A stretch of DNA of 64,000 bases, from positions 1 to 64,000 of the forward strand of contig CAMKQH010000016.1 of the NCBI GenBank assembly GCA_946414885.1. The letters run 5' to 3'. The DNA is from an uncultured Lachnospiraceae bacterium. Its GTDB lineage: Bacteria; Bacillota; Clostridia; Lachnospirales; Lachnospiraceae. A program made the translations under genes and the position numbers. The notes below the pieces were generated by a model. It saw only the letters and a program-made list of their open reading frames with translations, did no database searches and was not told the DNA's origin. Below, in pieces: positions 23,367 to 32,552 of the stretch (position 1 is the first letter of the stretch; each line of letters opens with the position of its first letter).

Positions 23367-24906
23367 ATTGCTCTCTTAATCTTCCGTATGTTCTCGCCAG
23401 CTTATGGATCTTCTTCGAAAGCTCTTCCGTGCAGGCTCCCTGGCTCATTCTCCATTTCCAGTTATCCCCAAGCGTTGAGGGCATGTTGATCCTGGCTTCA
23501 TTGCCGAGCTCCAAATAATCCTGCATGGGGATGATGGCCGTGTCGGCAACGCTGGAGACGGCTGCGCGGATCATCGCCCACAGAAGTTCATGGTCATCCG
23601 AGCAATTCAGGTAATCCATCAGGAAAGCATTCTGCTCCTTGCTCCTGCCGCGGATCCATCCCAACGTCGTCTCGTTGTCATGGGTTCCGGTATAAACCAC
23701 ACAGTTCTTTTCATAGTTGTGCGGCAAGTACATTCCTTCGCCGTCAGGGCCTTCGTCAAAGGCAAACTGAAGCACCTTCATGCCGGGATATCCCGTCTCC
23801 TCCAGGAGTCTGAACACTCCCTCCGTCAGAAGGCCCAGATCCTCGGCGATGACCTTTCGGTCAGCCAGTTTTCCCCTTCTTCCGGTTCCCTTGTTGCTCT
23901 TGTCAGCCATCTTGCGGGTCAGCACCTCAAAGAGCTCCGCTCCAGGTCCCTTCTCCCAGTGGCCGCCCGCCGCCGTATCGTCGCCGTAGGGCACAAACCA
24001 ATATTCGTCAAATCCCCGGAAGTGATCCAGTCTCACAATATCATACCAATTATAGCAATAATTGATGCGCTGATACCACCACGCATAGTTCGTCACCTTG
24101 TGAAATTCCCAGCGATACAAAGGATTTCCCCAGAGCTGTCCCGTCGCTGAAAAAGCGTCCGGCGGGCACCCCGCCACGCCAATGGGCTTTCCGTCCTCAT
24201 CCACCTGGAAAAGTTCCGGATGAGCCCACACGTCAGCACTGTCCGGCGACACGTAGATCGGAATGTCTCCGACAATCTCAATGCCAGCCCTGTTAGCATA
24301 CAGCTTCAACGCCTTCCACTGTTTGCTAAACTCAAACTGCTGGAATTTATAGCAACGAACCTCGTCCGCAAGCTGCCTTTGATACTTTGCCATGACAATG
24401 GGTTTGCGAAGACGGATCCCTTCCTCCCAGTCCATAAGTCCCGTGCCCGGGAAGGCATCCTTCAACGCCATGAACATACAGTAATCATCCAGCCAGAAAG
24501 CATTTTCCTTGAGGAATGCCACGTATTCCTTGTTCGTCTCCAGTCCTTTTTTCACGGCTCTCTCCCATGCTTTCCGAAGCAACGGGAATCTGCCGTTATA
24601 AAGTTTTCCGTAATCCACGTAATTCGGATGATCCCCAAAATCAACCTCGTCACATTCCTTTTTGGTCAAAAGACCGTCCTGGATCAATGTCTCCAAGTCG
24701 ATAAAATAAGGATTTCCCGCAAACGTGGAAAACGACTGATACGGTGATGCTCCGTAACCAGTCGGTCCAAGTGGCAGGATCTGCCAAAGCTTCTGTCCCG
24801 CCTTCTTTAAGAAATCGACAAACTCGTAGCTCTCCTTTCCAAACGTTCCAATGCCGTACTTGGACGGCAGGCTTGAGATCGGCATTAGTATTCCCTGTCT
24901 TCTCAT
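23365..24906 (-). CDS. malQ: 4-alpha-glucanotransferase (amylomaltase)
   Basis: 513 residues, standard GH77 length. Transfers alpha-1,4-glucan segments between maltodextrins or glycogen. Motifs: ISSLPSKYGIGTFG at the start, GDIPIYVSPDSADVWAHP, DAFSATGQLWGNPLYRW, VRLDHFRGFDEYW with the nucleophile Asp, VIAEDLG with the acid/base Glu and YTGTHDNETTLGW. It is the last gene of an apparent operon behind two GGDEF genes (14-nt gap), not with a maltose transporter. TTTAGGAGG precedes the ATG. Confidence 0.95.
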   Translation of the reverse strand: MRRQGILMPISSLPSKYGIGTFGKESYEFVDFLKKAGQKLWQILPLGPTGYGASPYQSFSTFAGNPYFIDLETLIQDGLLTKKECDEVDFGDHPNYVDYGKLYNGRFPLLRKAWERAVKKGLETNKEYVAFLKENAFWLDDYCMFMALKDAFPGTGLMDWEEGIRLRKPIVMAKYQRQLADEVRCYKFQQFEFSKQWKALKLYANRAGIEIVGDIPIYVSPDSADVWAHPELFQVDEDGKPIGVAGCPPDAFSATGQLWGNPLYRWEFHKVTNYAWWYQRINYCYNWYDIVRLDHFRGFDEYWFVPYGDDTAAGGHWEKGPGAELFEVLTRKMADKSNKGTGRRGKLADRKVIAEDLGLLTEGVFRLLEETGYPGMKVLQFAFDEGPDGEGMYLPHNYEKNCVVYTGTHDNETTLGWIRGRSKEQNAFLMDYLNCSDDHELLWAMIRAAVSSVADTAIIPMQDYLELGNEARINMPSTLGDNWKWRMSQGACTEELSKKIHKLARTYGRLREQ

Positions 24907-24920
24907 AAATGAATTGCCTC

Positions 24921-26546
24921 CTAAACCCGATGATTTTTCATTTTCTCTTTATTCTGATACATCAATTGATCCGCACGTTTCGCGGTTGCATTTAGGTCGT
25001 AATCAATGCGATTGTCATACCTTGCATAACCGCACGCGATACCGATCTGGATATCCTTGCTGACTTTGTTATATTCCTCGATCGTGGCTTCCATCATCTT
25101 CTGCCGCTCAGCACAGGCAGCCATTCCACCCTCAGGGATCAGGCAGTAAAACTCGTCACCGCCCATGCGGTAACAGTCGCCAATGACGCCAAAGGTGTTC
25201 TTGATGATCTCCGCGCTGTCTTTGATATACTTATCTCCCATCTCGTGACCCAGATGGTCATTGCAATATTTCAAATTGTTCAGGTCCAAAACCACCACGG
25301 AATAATTATCCGGACGCACTGCATAGGGATCCGTGTCAACGATAAATGCCGCGCGGTTATAAAGCCCCGTGAGCTTGTCATGGTACGCACGGTTTTCCAT
25401 GTTCTGCGCGCCCCTGCCTGCATCGATCAGCTTTCCCGATTCACGGAATACGGAAATGCCAAGCGCAATGGAATAGAGCAGGAAACCTACGATAACAAAA
25501 GGCGTGATCTTTTTGCCATCCGTCAGATAATAAGAAGCCAAGTCGATCAACACGCCGAGCGTGACCAACGTCATTCCCAGGAGATTGCTCCGAAGCTTTG
25601 CGTTCCATCCGCTCCGCTTCAGTTCGCGCGCCGCCATGTACAAGATCACGACGATGGCGATCAAAATGGACGCCTGGATCAGAATCAGGATCTGCCTAAA
25701 ATCCGCCAGACTGAAAAACTGCAGGAACAATCCAAGTCCCGTCACGCCCAGGCTGATCCAGCAAGGAACGTACCAGATTTTAAACTCACGCGTTGTGTAC
25801 AGATTCATCATAAACAACACAAACGGCACGACGCACAGCATCATGGCAATAAACGGGATGAGACTAAACACGGGCAGGCCGTTAAAGGGCATTTTCATCA
25901 GTGCCGTGTCAGACGCACGCCACATGCCCACAAGCACTGCAAGCCATCCCAAAAGTGCAAGATCCTTATCTACTTCCGAATTCTTACGGTTGTAGAAAAC
26001 GTAAATCATCATCGTGCAACCCACTATGATAAGCATCAGACTGACTATGACGGTCCCAAGCTCTTTGCGAAGATATTGCTTTACGATCTCTCCCTTTTCT
26101 CCCAGATAAAAATCCGGGACGCCAAAGGACAGATCCGGATAAACCGGCGTCAGCTTAACGCGGATGTCTTCCCCGTTCAAATCCTCCGTGAGTAAAACGT
26201 CATTCCAAACGCACCCTGGCGTCTTCGAGATTGCCTTCCTGGAAGAAGGTCCCATGGAATAAATGCATTCCGCGCCATGATACACTTCCACGTTCAAATG
26301 AATGGTATAAAAGATTAAGTGACAATACTTGCCGGTAATGCCGTCCAAGTGAAGCATTCCCGACCAGCTGTCATTTCGTATGGTGGTTCCCTTTTGATTG
26401 TCCGTACCCTTGACCTGCAGCAGCTCCTGTCCCGTTTCCGGCAACGCAGGTTCCATGATGACCCTGTATCGGACACAATAATAGATCAAAAGCGCCGTCA
26501 AAGCCAAACAAACTGCAATGTAGGTTCTAAGAACGCCCTTCGTCAT
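24921..26546 (-). CDS. Membrane-bound diguanylate cyclase (GGDEF) with extracytoplasmic sensor
   Basis: 541 residues. One N-terminal helix (VCLALTALLIYYCV), an outside domain of about 150 residues (SGMLHLDGITGKYCHLIFYTIH), then seven helices at about 190-370 and a C-terminal GGDEF domain starting KLTGLYNRAAF. The layout resembles the 7TM-DISM type sensors. The active motif RMGGDEFYCL is intact, so it should make cyclic-di-GMP. The inhibitory RxxD site five residues before GGDEF is missing (GVIG there). Similar in layout and sequence to the next gene upstream. The GGDEF domain could be regulated by a ligand outside the cell. AAAGGG precedes the ATG. Confidence 0.92.
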   Translation of the reverse strand: MTKGVLRTYIAVCLALTALLIYYCVRYRVIMEPALPETGQELLQVKGTDNQKGTTIRNDSWSGMLHLDGITGKYCHLIFYTIHLNVEVYHGAECIYSMGPSSRKAISKTPGCVWNDVLLTEDLNGEDIRVKLTPVYPDLSFGVPDFYLGEKGEIVKQYLRKELGTVIVSLMLIIVGCTMMIYVFYNRKNSEVDKDLALLGWLAVLVGMWRASDTALMKMPFNGLPVFSLIPFIAMMLCVVPFVLFMMNLYTTREFKIWYVPCWISLGVTGLGLFLQFFSLADFRQILILIQASILIAIVVILYMAARELKRSGWNAKLRSNLLGMTLVTLGVLIDLASYYLTDGKKITPFVIVGFLLYSIALGISVFRESGKLIDAGRGAQNMENRAYHDKLTGLYNRAAFIVDTDPYAVRPDNYSVVVLDLNNLKYCNDHLGHEMGDKYIKDSAEIIKNTFGVIGDCYRMGGDEFYCLIPEGGMAACAERQKMMEATIEEYNKVSKDIQIGIACGYARYDNRIDYDLNATAKRADQLMYQNKEKMKNHRV

Positions 26547-26570
26547 AGCCCTTTCTCCCAGTTTACGTTC

Positions 26571-28202
26571 CTAATCATTTGACTGTTGCTGTTTCATGCG
26601 GAATTTCTCTTCATACATCATTTTATCTGCCCTGCGAATGGTTCCGTGCACGTCCGCATCCTCTACAGGATCATAAATGGCGTAACCACATGCGATTCCC
26701 ATGTGAATGTCTCTGCTGTTGCGGTTAAACTCGTCCACGCGGGCCCGCATTCTCTTAGCACGCTTTGCGCAGCCCTCCATCGTGTCATCCATCAAAATGG
26801 CGCCAAATTCATCGCCTCCCAACCGGAAGCAACGTCCCCTGTCCCCGAAGCAATCCATGATGATTTTGGCACTCTCTTTGATGTAAACGTCGCCCTTGTC
26901 ATGTCCAAGCTCGTCGTTACATTTCTTCAGGTTGTTTAAGTCAAAGGCCACCAAAATGCACTTCTTGGGGTCATATTCCTTCCCCCCCAAAAAGTCTGAA
27001 TATGCAGCACGGTTGAAAAATCCCGTCAATGCGTCATGGTAAGCAAGCTTCTTGTATTGCAGCGCCTGCATGCCAACCTCCATGCCCTTTTTGGATGCGC
27101 GGAGGCGGTTGTAGATCAGGACCAGAAGGAAGATCAGGAACAGCAACATGCTCATTGGGAAGTTTGTAACTCCCGTCGTTCCAAAATACGTATAAGCATC
27201 CAGTGCCGTCCATACAAGTCCCAAAAAGGTAACCGCCAAGGCGGTCTTTGCATCCTTGTCAAAGCCCTCTTCCCTTGCGTAAACTCCAACCCCGACGAAG
27301 CAACACAGAATGGTGATCACCAGTACACCTTCTGAGATAAATACGGTCTCCCTAAAATCCGCGATCCCGAAAAACTGTAGCAAAATGATCGCAATGATCC
27401 CGGCCAGGGTTAAGACGTCCGGAACCTTCCACGCCGTACTCTCATACGTATTTAAGATGTCATAGATCAGCTTTTTCATCATCAGCGGAAGAAACATTAA
27501 AGCGATGAACGGCAAGATCGTCAAGATCGGAGCATCGGTTGTAAAGAACGCCATGAAATTACTGTCCAGTATCTTCCAAAACCCGATCACGATGGTAAAC
27601 AGGGAATGCGAAATGGCGATGGACACGTGCTCTTCCTGATCCCTGCCGGCTATAGCCACAATGATCTGGAAAACGCCGATCAGTATCACGCTGACACACA
27701 GGATCAGAATTGGCAGATTCGAAAAAATAATTTTCTTGATGATCTCATATCCATTGCCGAACATGAGCTCCGGCATGGGATTCACGCCTTTGTAGATTGG
27801 CTCAACGTCAATGCGGACGTTCTTTCCGTTGTCAATGTCCTGAAAGACCACTTCGTTATAAACAATTCCCGGACTTTTCGGAAGGACCAGGCCGGGTGCC
27901 CTCTCCATCCGGTAGATTTCCTTTCCGTCTAAATAAACCCTGACGTTCTGATGCTCCGTCATGAAATATAACGTATCATAATCCGCATGCACGTCCTGCA
28001 AGCAAAACATCAAGATTGTTTTTTCACCCACGGGAGCCTCATAGTCCTGAACGACCGTGCGGGAATAATCCGTAATCTCAACGCAGCCCGTCAGACTTTC
28101 CTTCCTCTGAACGGCCAGGCGAAGATTTAACAGACCATATAAAAACAAGAACATAAACAGAATGCTCACAAAGCCATAGGCTCGAAATATCGTCTTTCTC
28201 AT
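26571..28202 (-). CDS. Membrane-bound diguanylate cyclase (GGDEF), paralogue of the neighbour
   Basis: 543 residues from ATG 28202 (MRKTIFRAYG). This start aligns with the neighbour's MTKGVLRTY and has GGAG upstream, though far; a 28247 ATG lacks any ribosome site. Architecture is as in the neighbour: one N-terminal helix, an outside domain (MFCLQDVHADYDTLYFMTEHQNVRVYLDGKEIYRM), seven helices and a C-terminal GGDEF domain (LTGFFNRAAYSDF). RLGGDEFGAIL is intact and the RxxD inhibitory site is again missing (GDRG). Gap to the next gene is 24 nt. Paralogy suggests a tandem duplication; the two may sense different ligands or form a heterodimer. Confidence 0.9.
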   Translation of the reverse strand: MRKTIFRAYGFVSILFMFLFLYGLLNLRLAVQRKESLTGCVEITDYSRTVVQDYEAPVGEKTILMFCLQDVHADYDTLYFMTEHQNVRVYLDGKEIYRMERAPGLVLPKSPGIVYNEVVFQDIDNGKNVRIDVEPIYKGVNPMPELMFGNGYEIIKKIIFSNLPILILCVSVILIGVFQIIVAIAGRDQEEHVSIAISHSLFTIVIGFWKILDSNFMAFFTTDAPILTILPFIALMFLPLMMKKLIYDILNTYESTAWKVPDVLTLAGIIAIILLQFFGIADFRETVFISEGVLVITILCCFVGVGVYAREEGFDKDAKTALAVTFLGLVWTALDAYTYFGTTGVTNFPMSMLLFLIFLLVLIYNRLRASKKGMEVGMQALQYKKLAYHDALTGFFNRAAYSDFLGGKEYDPKKCILVAFDLNNLKKCNDELGHDKGDVYIKESAKIIMDCFGDRGRCFRLGGDEFGAILMDDTMEGCAKRAKRMRARVDEFNRNSRDIHMGIACGYAIYDPVEDADVHGTIRRADKMMYEEKFRMKQQQSND

Positions 28203-28259
28203 GAGTACGTTTATTCTCCGATTCGCGCTGCTGGTTACCGTTTCCATTGAGAAAATAAA

Positions 28260-28289
28260 AACACGGGAATTTGCATAAAATCCCGTGTT
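28260..28289 (-). terminator. Intrinsic terminator after the antiporter gene
   Basis: Perfect 9-bp arms AACACGGGA and TCCCGTGTT, followed by TTTTATTTTC on the minus strand. It lies 35 nt after the antiporter stop and just before the first GGDEF gene, so the GGDEF-malQ operon must have its own promoter or arise from read-through. Confidence 0.85.
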
Positions 28290-28324
28290 AATTATATCAC
28301 TTTTTTATTCACTTTTCAACAAAA

Positions 28325-29269
28325 CTATAAAATATATGCAAAGTATCCTGCGTACGCGATCAACATCACTAATCCGCCGAGTCTGCCCAGCTTGTGGTTC
28401 TTTACGACGCACAGGAAGAGCAATACGACCGTCGCAATGGCAACGCAGCTGTCCACAACAAAGGAAGAAGCGTATGCAACGGGAGTGATCAGTGCGGTGG
28501 TTCCTGCCACAAAAAGGATGTTAAAAATATTGCTTCCAACGATGTTGCCAACGGCAATGTCCGGTTTCTTCTTCAAGGCGGCAGTCACGCTGGTCACCAA
28601 CTCCGGCAGCGACGTTCCAAATGCCACAATGGTAAGACCAATAAAGCGCTCGTCCATGCCAAACATTTTCGCGATTTCCGTCGCAGCATCGATCGTCACG
28701 TTGCTTCCAAACACGATCATTACCGCGCCAACGATCACCATGCCAAACAAAAACAGTACGGACCTTTTCTTTTCCTCCTTCTTCTCTTCTTCCTGCGGTG
28801 CATTTCCTTTCCTTGCCATCACCAAAAGATACAAAAGATACAGAATCATAAGACCCCAAAGGATTCCGCCCTCAAGCCTGTTTACCGCATTGTCCCAAAG
28901 CCCTAAGCCTGCAAGGCCAACCGTAATCAGTATGGTAAACGGGATTTCATACCGCACCGTGGATTTCTGCACCGGTATCGGGCAAAGAACTGACGTCAGT
29001 CCCAGGATCACAAGCACGTTCATGATATTACTGCCCAGCACGTTACCGATCGTGATCGCCGCGCTTCCCTTCGTTGCCGCCGAAATGCTGACGGCCGCTT
29101 CCGGAAGGGACGTACCCATCGCAACAATGGTAAGTCCGATCACAAGCTGCGGAATGCCAAGCCTGTCCGCGATTGATGCCGCGCCGTCCACAAACCAGTC
29201 CGCACCCTTTGTCAAAAGCACAAAACCCAAAACCAATAACAATGCCTGAAACCAAACCGTATTCATCAT
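28325..29269 (-). CDS. Calcium/sodium (cation/proton) antiporter, CaCA family (YrbG type)
   Basis: 314 residues from ATG 29269, with GAGGTAG upstream. About ten hydrophobic helices in two inverted halves, each with the alpha-repeat signature: GNVLGSNIMNVLVILG and GNIVGSNIFNILFVAG, preceded by VAMGTSLPEAAVS and VAFGTSLPELVTS. A charged cytosolic loop (PQEEEKKEEKKRS) joins the halves. Exchanges cations across the membrane. The yybP-ykoY-type riboswitch in its leader suggests manganese may be an inducer, so Mn2+ or Ca2+ export is possible. Confidence 0.94.
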   Translation of the reverse strand: MMNTVWFQALLLVLGFVLLTKGADWFVDGAASIADRLGIPQLVIGLTIVAMGTSLPEAAVSISAATKGSAAITIGNVLGSNIMNVLVILGLTSVLCPIPVQKSTVRYEIPFTILITVGLAGLGLWDNAVNRLEGGILWGLMILYLLYLLVMARKGNAPQEEEKKEEKKRSVLFLFGMVIVGAVMIVFGSNVTIDAATEIAKMFGMDERFIGLTIVAFGTSLPELVTSVTAALKKKPDIAVGNIVGSNIFNILFVAGTTALITPVAYASSFVVDSCVAIATVVLLFLCVVKNHKLGRLGGLVMLIAYAGYFAYIL

Positions 29270-29297
29270 ATGCTTTTCTACCTCGCAAATAATAAGA

Positions 29298-29441
29298 AAG
29301 ACTTTTAGCACCAAAGAGTGCTAAAAGTCTTGTTCTTCCTCGCCTTATCGATGAAGCGCGCAACCACGACGGGTGTGGCCAGCCCATGGCCCAGAGCGTC
29401 GGGGTATGTTGATTGCGCGATGATAACTACTCCCTCTTAAC
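29298..29441 (-). promoter_or_regulatory. yybP-ykoY-type (manganese) riboswitch with terminator, upstream of antiporter
   Basis: Minus strand: GGGAGTAG box (29428-29436), then TCAACATAC, the two elements conserved in this riboswitch class. Helices can form from GCGCAA/TTGCGC and CGACG/CGTCG. P1 appears as GTTAAGAG (29434-29441) pairing with CTTTTAGC (29320-29327). The latter is part of the 3'-half-facing terminator arm AAAGTCTT-type hairpin (arms 29298-29311 and 29318-29331, 14 perfect pairs), which is followed by a T-rich stretch. So a bound P1 would break the terminator and turn the gene on. The gene downstream is an ion antiporter, which matches the class. Identification is by motif reading, not by covariance search. 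Confidence 0.83.
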
Positions 29442-29490
29442 TAACTTGTAACATAGCATTTTTTGAAAAAAATGTCAAGATTGTTTTGGT

Positions 29491-30813
29491 CTATTGCTTC
29501 GCTCTCGATTCCTCCAGGGAAGAGAACAGCATCTCGATCAACTCCTTGTTCAGGACCACGGACTTTCCAAACGGATTGATCACGACACCGGAGATTTTCG
29601 GGTCATGAAGACCGTACGCGAGCACGTCCTGAATGGAACGGTTCACGCACACGCCTTGCTTCTTTCCCTTCGAGAGCTCCTGTTCATCCGTAAACATCGG
29701 AATCCATTCCTTGCCGCTTTGTTCGCGGACCACGTCGATGACCAGATGCATCTCACGGTTGTACGTAAGGCCGTCGCCCGACTTCTCCTTAGCCTTTACG
29801 TTGCCCGTTACCTTGTCCCTGATCCCGGATTCCTCTTTCTTCTCATTCTCATCGCGCATGGGCGCAAAAGCCTGTCCGTCTTCAAGCATGCGCTGCAAAA
29901 GCGTATCCCGAAGGAGCATGAAATTATCTTCATTTCCAATCTCATAAAAGGCCTCAACCGCCCTCTTGATCCGGCGATTGTCGTCCGGGGAACTGATCTC
30001 CATGACCGGCTCCCTGTCAAGCAGCTTGTCAAAACGTTCCAACACGCGAAGGATCTTTCTGCTAAGGTACACTTCACCGCGCATGACCATTCCCAAAGGA
30101 ATGCCATAAAACGCTTCCGCCATGGAACCTGCAATGGCTGCCAGCGTATCCGTGTCACCGCCCAGGGAAACTGCATTCCGGATCACGTCCTCAAAATTCT
30201 TTCCCTCCAGAAACGCGATGATCGCTTCCGGAACGGTATGCATGCAATCTTCCACGTGATGATAGCCCGGCCTGATCTCATCCAGCGTTCTCGACAGATT
30301 ATAGCCAAACTCCTTCTCCACGTACTTCTTGATCTCACTCTTTGAGGTCTCATTTCTGGCCAAAAAGATCACGCTCGCGGTCGCCTCGGCACCCTTGATG
30401 CCTTCCGGATGGTCATGCGTCACCCTTGCGGTTGCCGCCGCTACTTCCCTCGTGCGGTCAACGGTATTGTAAAGCCATCCCGCCGCGCTCACGCGCATTG
30501 CGCTGCCGTTGCCATAGCTGTGATACGGCTTGGCAAGCTCGCCCAGATGAAGCCACTGATAAAACCTTCCGCCATATCCCGCATCTGGGTACTTATGTCC
30601 CCATTTTTGCATGGACGCGGTCACTTTCTTCTCAATCTCCTCCACGGAAGCATCGATCCCGGCATCCATTAACGCTTCGCCAACCGCAATGGTCATGACG
30701 GTGTCGTCCGTAAAGTAACTCTTCACTGAAAAGAGCTCAAATTCCTTCGATTTGTTCCCCATGTCAAACTCGAAGGGACTGCCTATGATATCCCCCAAAA
30801 TCGCCCCGTACAT
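29491..30813 (-). CDS. ADP-ribosylglycohydrolase with C-terminal SseB-like domain
   Basis: 440 residues. Residues 1 to about 255 are an ARH/DraG fold: GDIIGSPFEF, FTDDTVMTIA with metal-binding Thr-Asp-Asp, VTHDHPEGIKGAEA and GGDTDTLAAIAG with the second metal motif. ARH enzymes remove ADP-ribose from proteins, nucleotides or related molecules. After a charged linker (EKKEESGIRDKV), residues about 335-440 look like an SseB N-terminal domain (EWIPMFTDEQELSKG, SGVVINPFGKSVVLN). That fusion is of interest, since SseB domains are of unclear function. AGGAGGTAGA precedes the ATG. Confidence 0.88.
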   Translation of the reverse strand: MYGAILGDIIGSPFEFDMGNKSKEFELFSVKSYFTDDTVMTIAVGEALMDAGIDASVEEIEKKVTASMQKWGHKYPDAGYGGRFYQWLHLGELAKPYHSYGNGSAMRVSAAGWLYNTVDRTREVAAATARVTHDHPEGIKGAEATASVIFLARNETSKSEIKKYVEKEFGYNLSRTLDEIRPGYHHVEDCMHTVPEAIIAFLEGKNFEDVIRNAVSLGGDTDTLAAIAGSMAEAFYGIPLGMVMRGEVYLSRKILRVLERFDKLLDREPVMEISSPDDNRRIKRAVEAFYEIGNEDNFMLLRDTLLQRMLEDGQAFAPMRDENEKKEESGIRDKVTGNVKAKEKSGDGLTYNREMHLVIDVVREQSGKEWIPMFTDEQELSKGKKQGVCVNRSIQDVLAYGLHDPKISGVVINPFGKSVVLNKELIEMLFSSLEESRAKQ

Positions 30814-30951
30814 TCTACCTCCTCTGACCGTTCAGAGTCCGGTCAACGCTCCTAAAATTATACCCCAATTCTCTTTTATTTTACCCAAAAATGCGTACCC
30901 TTGTCAACGTGAGTTTTCCATGATCACGTTATTCAAAAACCCATAAATGAG

Positions 30952-32532
30952 TTATTCTCCGGGCGCAGTTTGTCCAAACAGTCCCAGATCATACAAATGC
31001 CCGTAATAGTCGGTGTTCAAGACGTTTTTGCAAAAATCGTATTTCTTTCCAACGAGATTTTTCACCTTCTTCACGTAATCCTCCGGAATCTCCGCATTCT
31101 CATCATAGGGTTCAAACTTTCCCTTCTTACAGATCCCCAGATCCGTCTTCCAATTGCTCCGGTCAAGAATGGCGATCGGCATCGCGTCGGAAAACACGTC
31201 CCTCCCAGGCAAAAGCCTGGAATCCCATTCCGTCCCGAAGAGGTTCGAGAGCGTCGGTAACACGTCAATGCTGCCTACGGGATCACTGACAACGATCGGA
31301 TCATATTCCTCCAGGCATCCGCACCAGAGGATCAGGCGGTTGTGATCCCTTTGGAACACGTTCTCCACCTTCTCGCCGTACAATTCCGAAAGATATTTCA
31401 TGTTCCCGTAGCCGGCGCTGCTGCCGCCGTCAAGCCCGTAGGGATAGTGATCCGCGCTGATCACGATCACGGTATCGTTTGCGATCCCCTTCTCCTCCAG
31501 CTGCGCCACAAGATACGCCAGCGCATCCTCAAAATCAAGGTTTGCTGCCAGATAAGCCTTGATCGGCGTTGAGCCATCCACGTCCGCTACCCTGTCCTTA
31601 TGCTTCTTTGCCATGGCGTTGCTGTTAAAGCCATAATTGCTGTGTCCGCTCACGGACATGTAATAAATATTAAAATGCTCCTGATCAATATACTCCGGGA
31701 TCGTTCCCACAAACATGTCACAGTCGCTCTCCGGCCAAGTCGGTCTGATAAATTTCTCCATGCCATTGCCATAGGCCATAAAGCCCTCAGAGTAACCGAG
31801 ATTATTGTGGGTTTTGTCCCTGTCATACATAGTGTAATTGCCGTTGTGATAAGCCTTCCCGAAATATCCCAGGCGGTTCAGCTGGTTTCCCATGGTAAAA
31901 TAATTATTCTGATCCGCCGTCCTCTTCACGGAGCTGCCGCCAAGGACCGGAAAGAATCCAAAGATATTCTGGCATTCCCCGCCCGTCGTACCGGCGCCCG
32001 CAGGCTGATAGTAATCCGTGAACTGGATTCCCTTTGTCGCAAGGCGATAGAGCGTCGGCGTTAAATTCTCGTCTATGACTTCTGCCGTAAACGCTTCCGC
32101 CGAGATAAAGATCAGATTCTTTCCGGCAAAGAGCCCCGTCATGCCATTCTTTTTCGAAGGCGTCAGTGACGCGACGTAGGCATCGATCTGCTTGTAGTTT
32201 GCGCCGTCCGACTCTGCCAGTGTCTCAAAATCGATTTCCATCTTATTCTCTTCTTCCAAGATGGTCTCCGATAACGTGATCATATAATCCGACGGGATGG
32301 GCGTTGGCGTCGGCTCCGGCGTAGGTTCGGGAGTCGGTTCCGGCGTAGGTTGTGGCGTATTGTCCGGCAAGGGTGCATCAGTCGCCGCCGCAACTTCACT
32401 CGTCACCTGCGACATTTCCTCCGTCCTTTCCCCAATCCCTTCCGTATTCTTTTCACAGCCGGAAAGCGCAACAAGCAATGCCGCGCCTGCCGCCATTAAA
32501 GTAATCCCAACCTTTCCGCTCCGCCGTTTCAT
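30952..32532 (-). CDS. Secreted lipoprotein sulfatase related to lipoteichoic acid synthase
   Basis: 526 residues. The signal ends LVALSGCE (lipobox Cys near 26). A Pro/Thr/Glu linker (TPEPTPEPTP repeats, about 55-80) precedes the sulfatase-fold domain. Residues that serve LtaS catalysis are recognisable: Glu in FISAEAF, Thr in AGTTGGECQN and Asp-His in ISADHYPYG. LtaS normally has five membrane helices before this domain; here they are replaced by a lipid anchor and linker. It probably acts on glycerol-phosphate polymers or other phospho/sulfo-esters at the cell surface; the substrate is unknown. GGAGGGAC precedes the ATG. Confidence 0.86.
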   Translation of the reverse strand: MKRRSGKVGITLMAAGAALLVALSGCEKNTEGIGERTEEMSQVTSEVAAATDAPLPDNTPQPTPEPTPEPTPEPTPTPIPSDYMITLSETILEEENKMEIDFETLAESDGANYKQIDAYVASLTPSKKNGMTGLFAGKNLIFISAEAFTAEVIDENLTPTLYRLATKGIQFTDYYQPAGAGTTGGECQNIFGFFPVLGGSSVKRTADQNNYFTMGNQLNRLGYFGKAYHNGNYTMYDRDKTHNNLGYSEGFMAYGNGMEKFIRPTWPESDCDMFVGTIPEYIDQEHFNIYYMSVSGHSNYGFNSNAMAKKHKDRVADVDGSTPIKAYLAANLDFEDALAYLVAQLEEKGIANDTVIVISADHYPYGLDGGSSAGYGNMKYLSELYGEKVENVFQRDHNRLILWCGCLEEYDPIVVSDPVGSIDVLPTLSNLFGTEWDSRLLPGRDVFSDAMPIAILDRSNWKTDLGICKKGKFEPYDENAEIPEDYVKKVKNLVGKKYDFCKNVLNTDYYGHLYDLGLFGQTAPGE

Positions 32533-32552
32533 TTTTCTGTCCCTCCATTATT

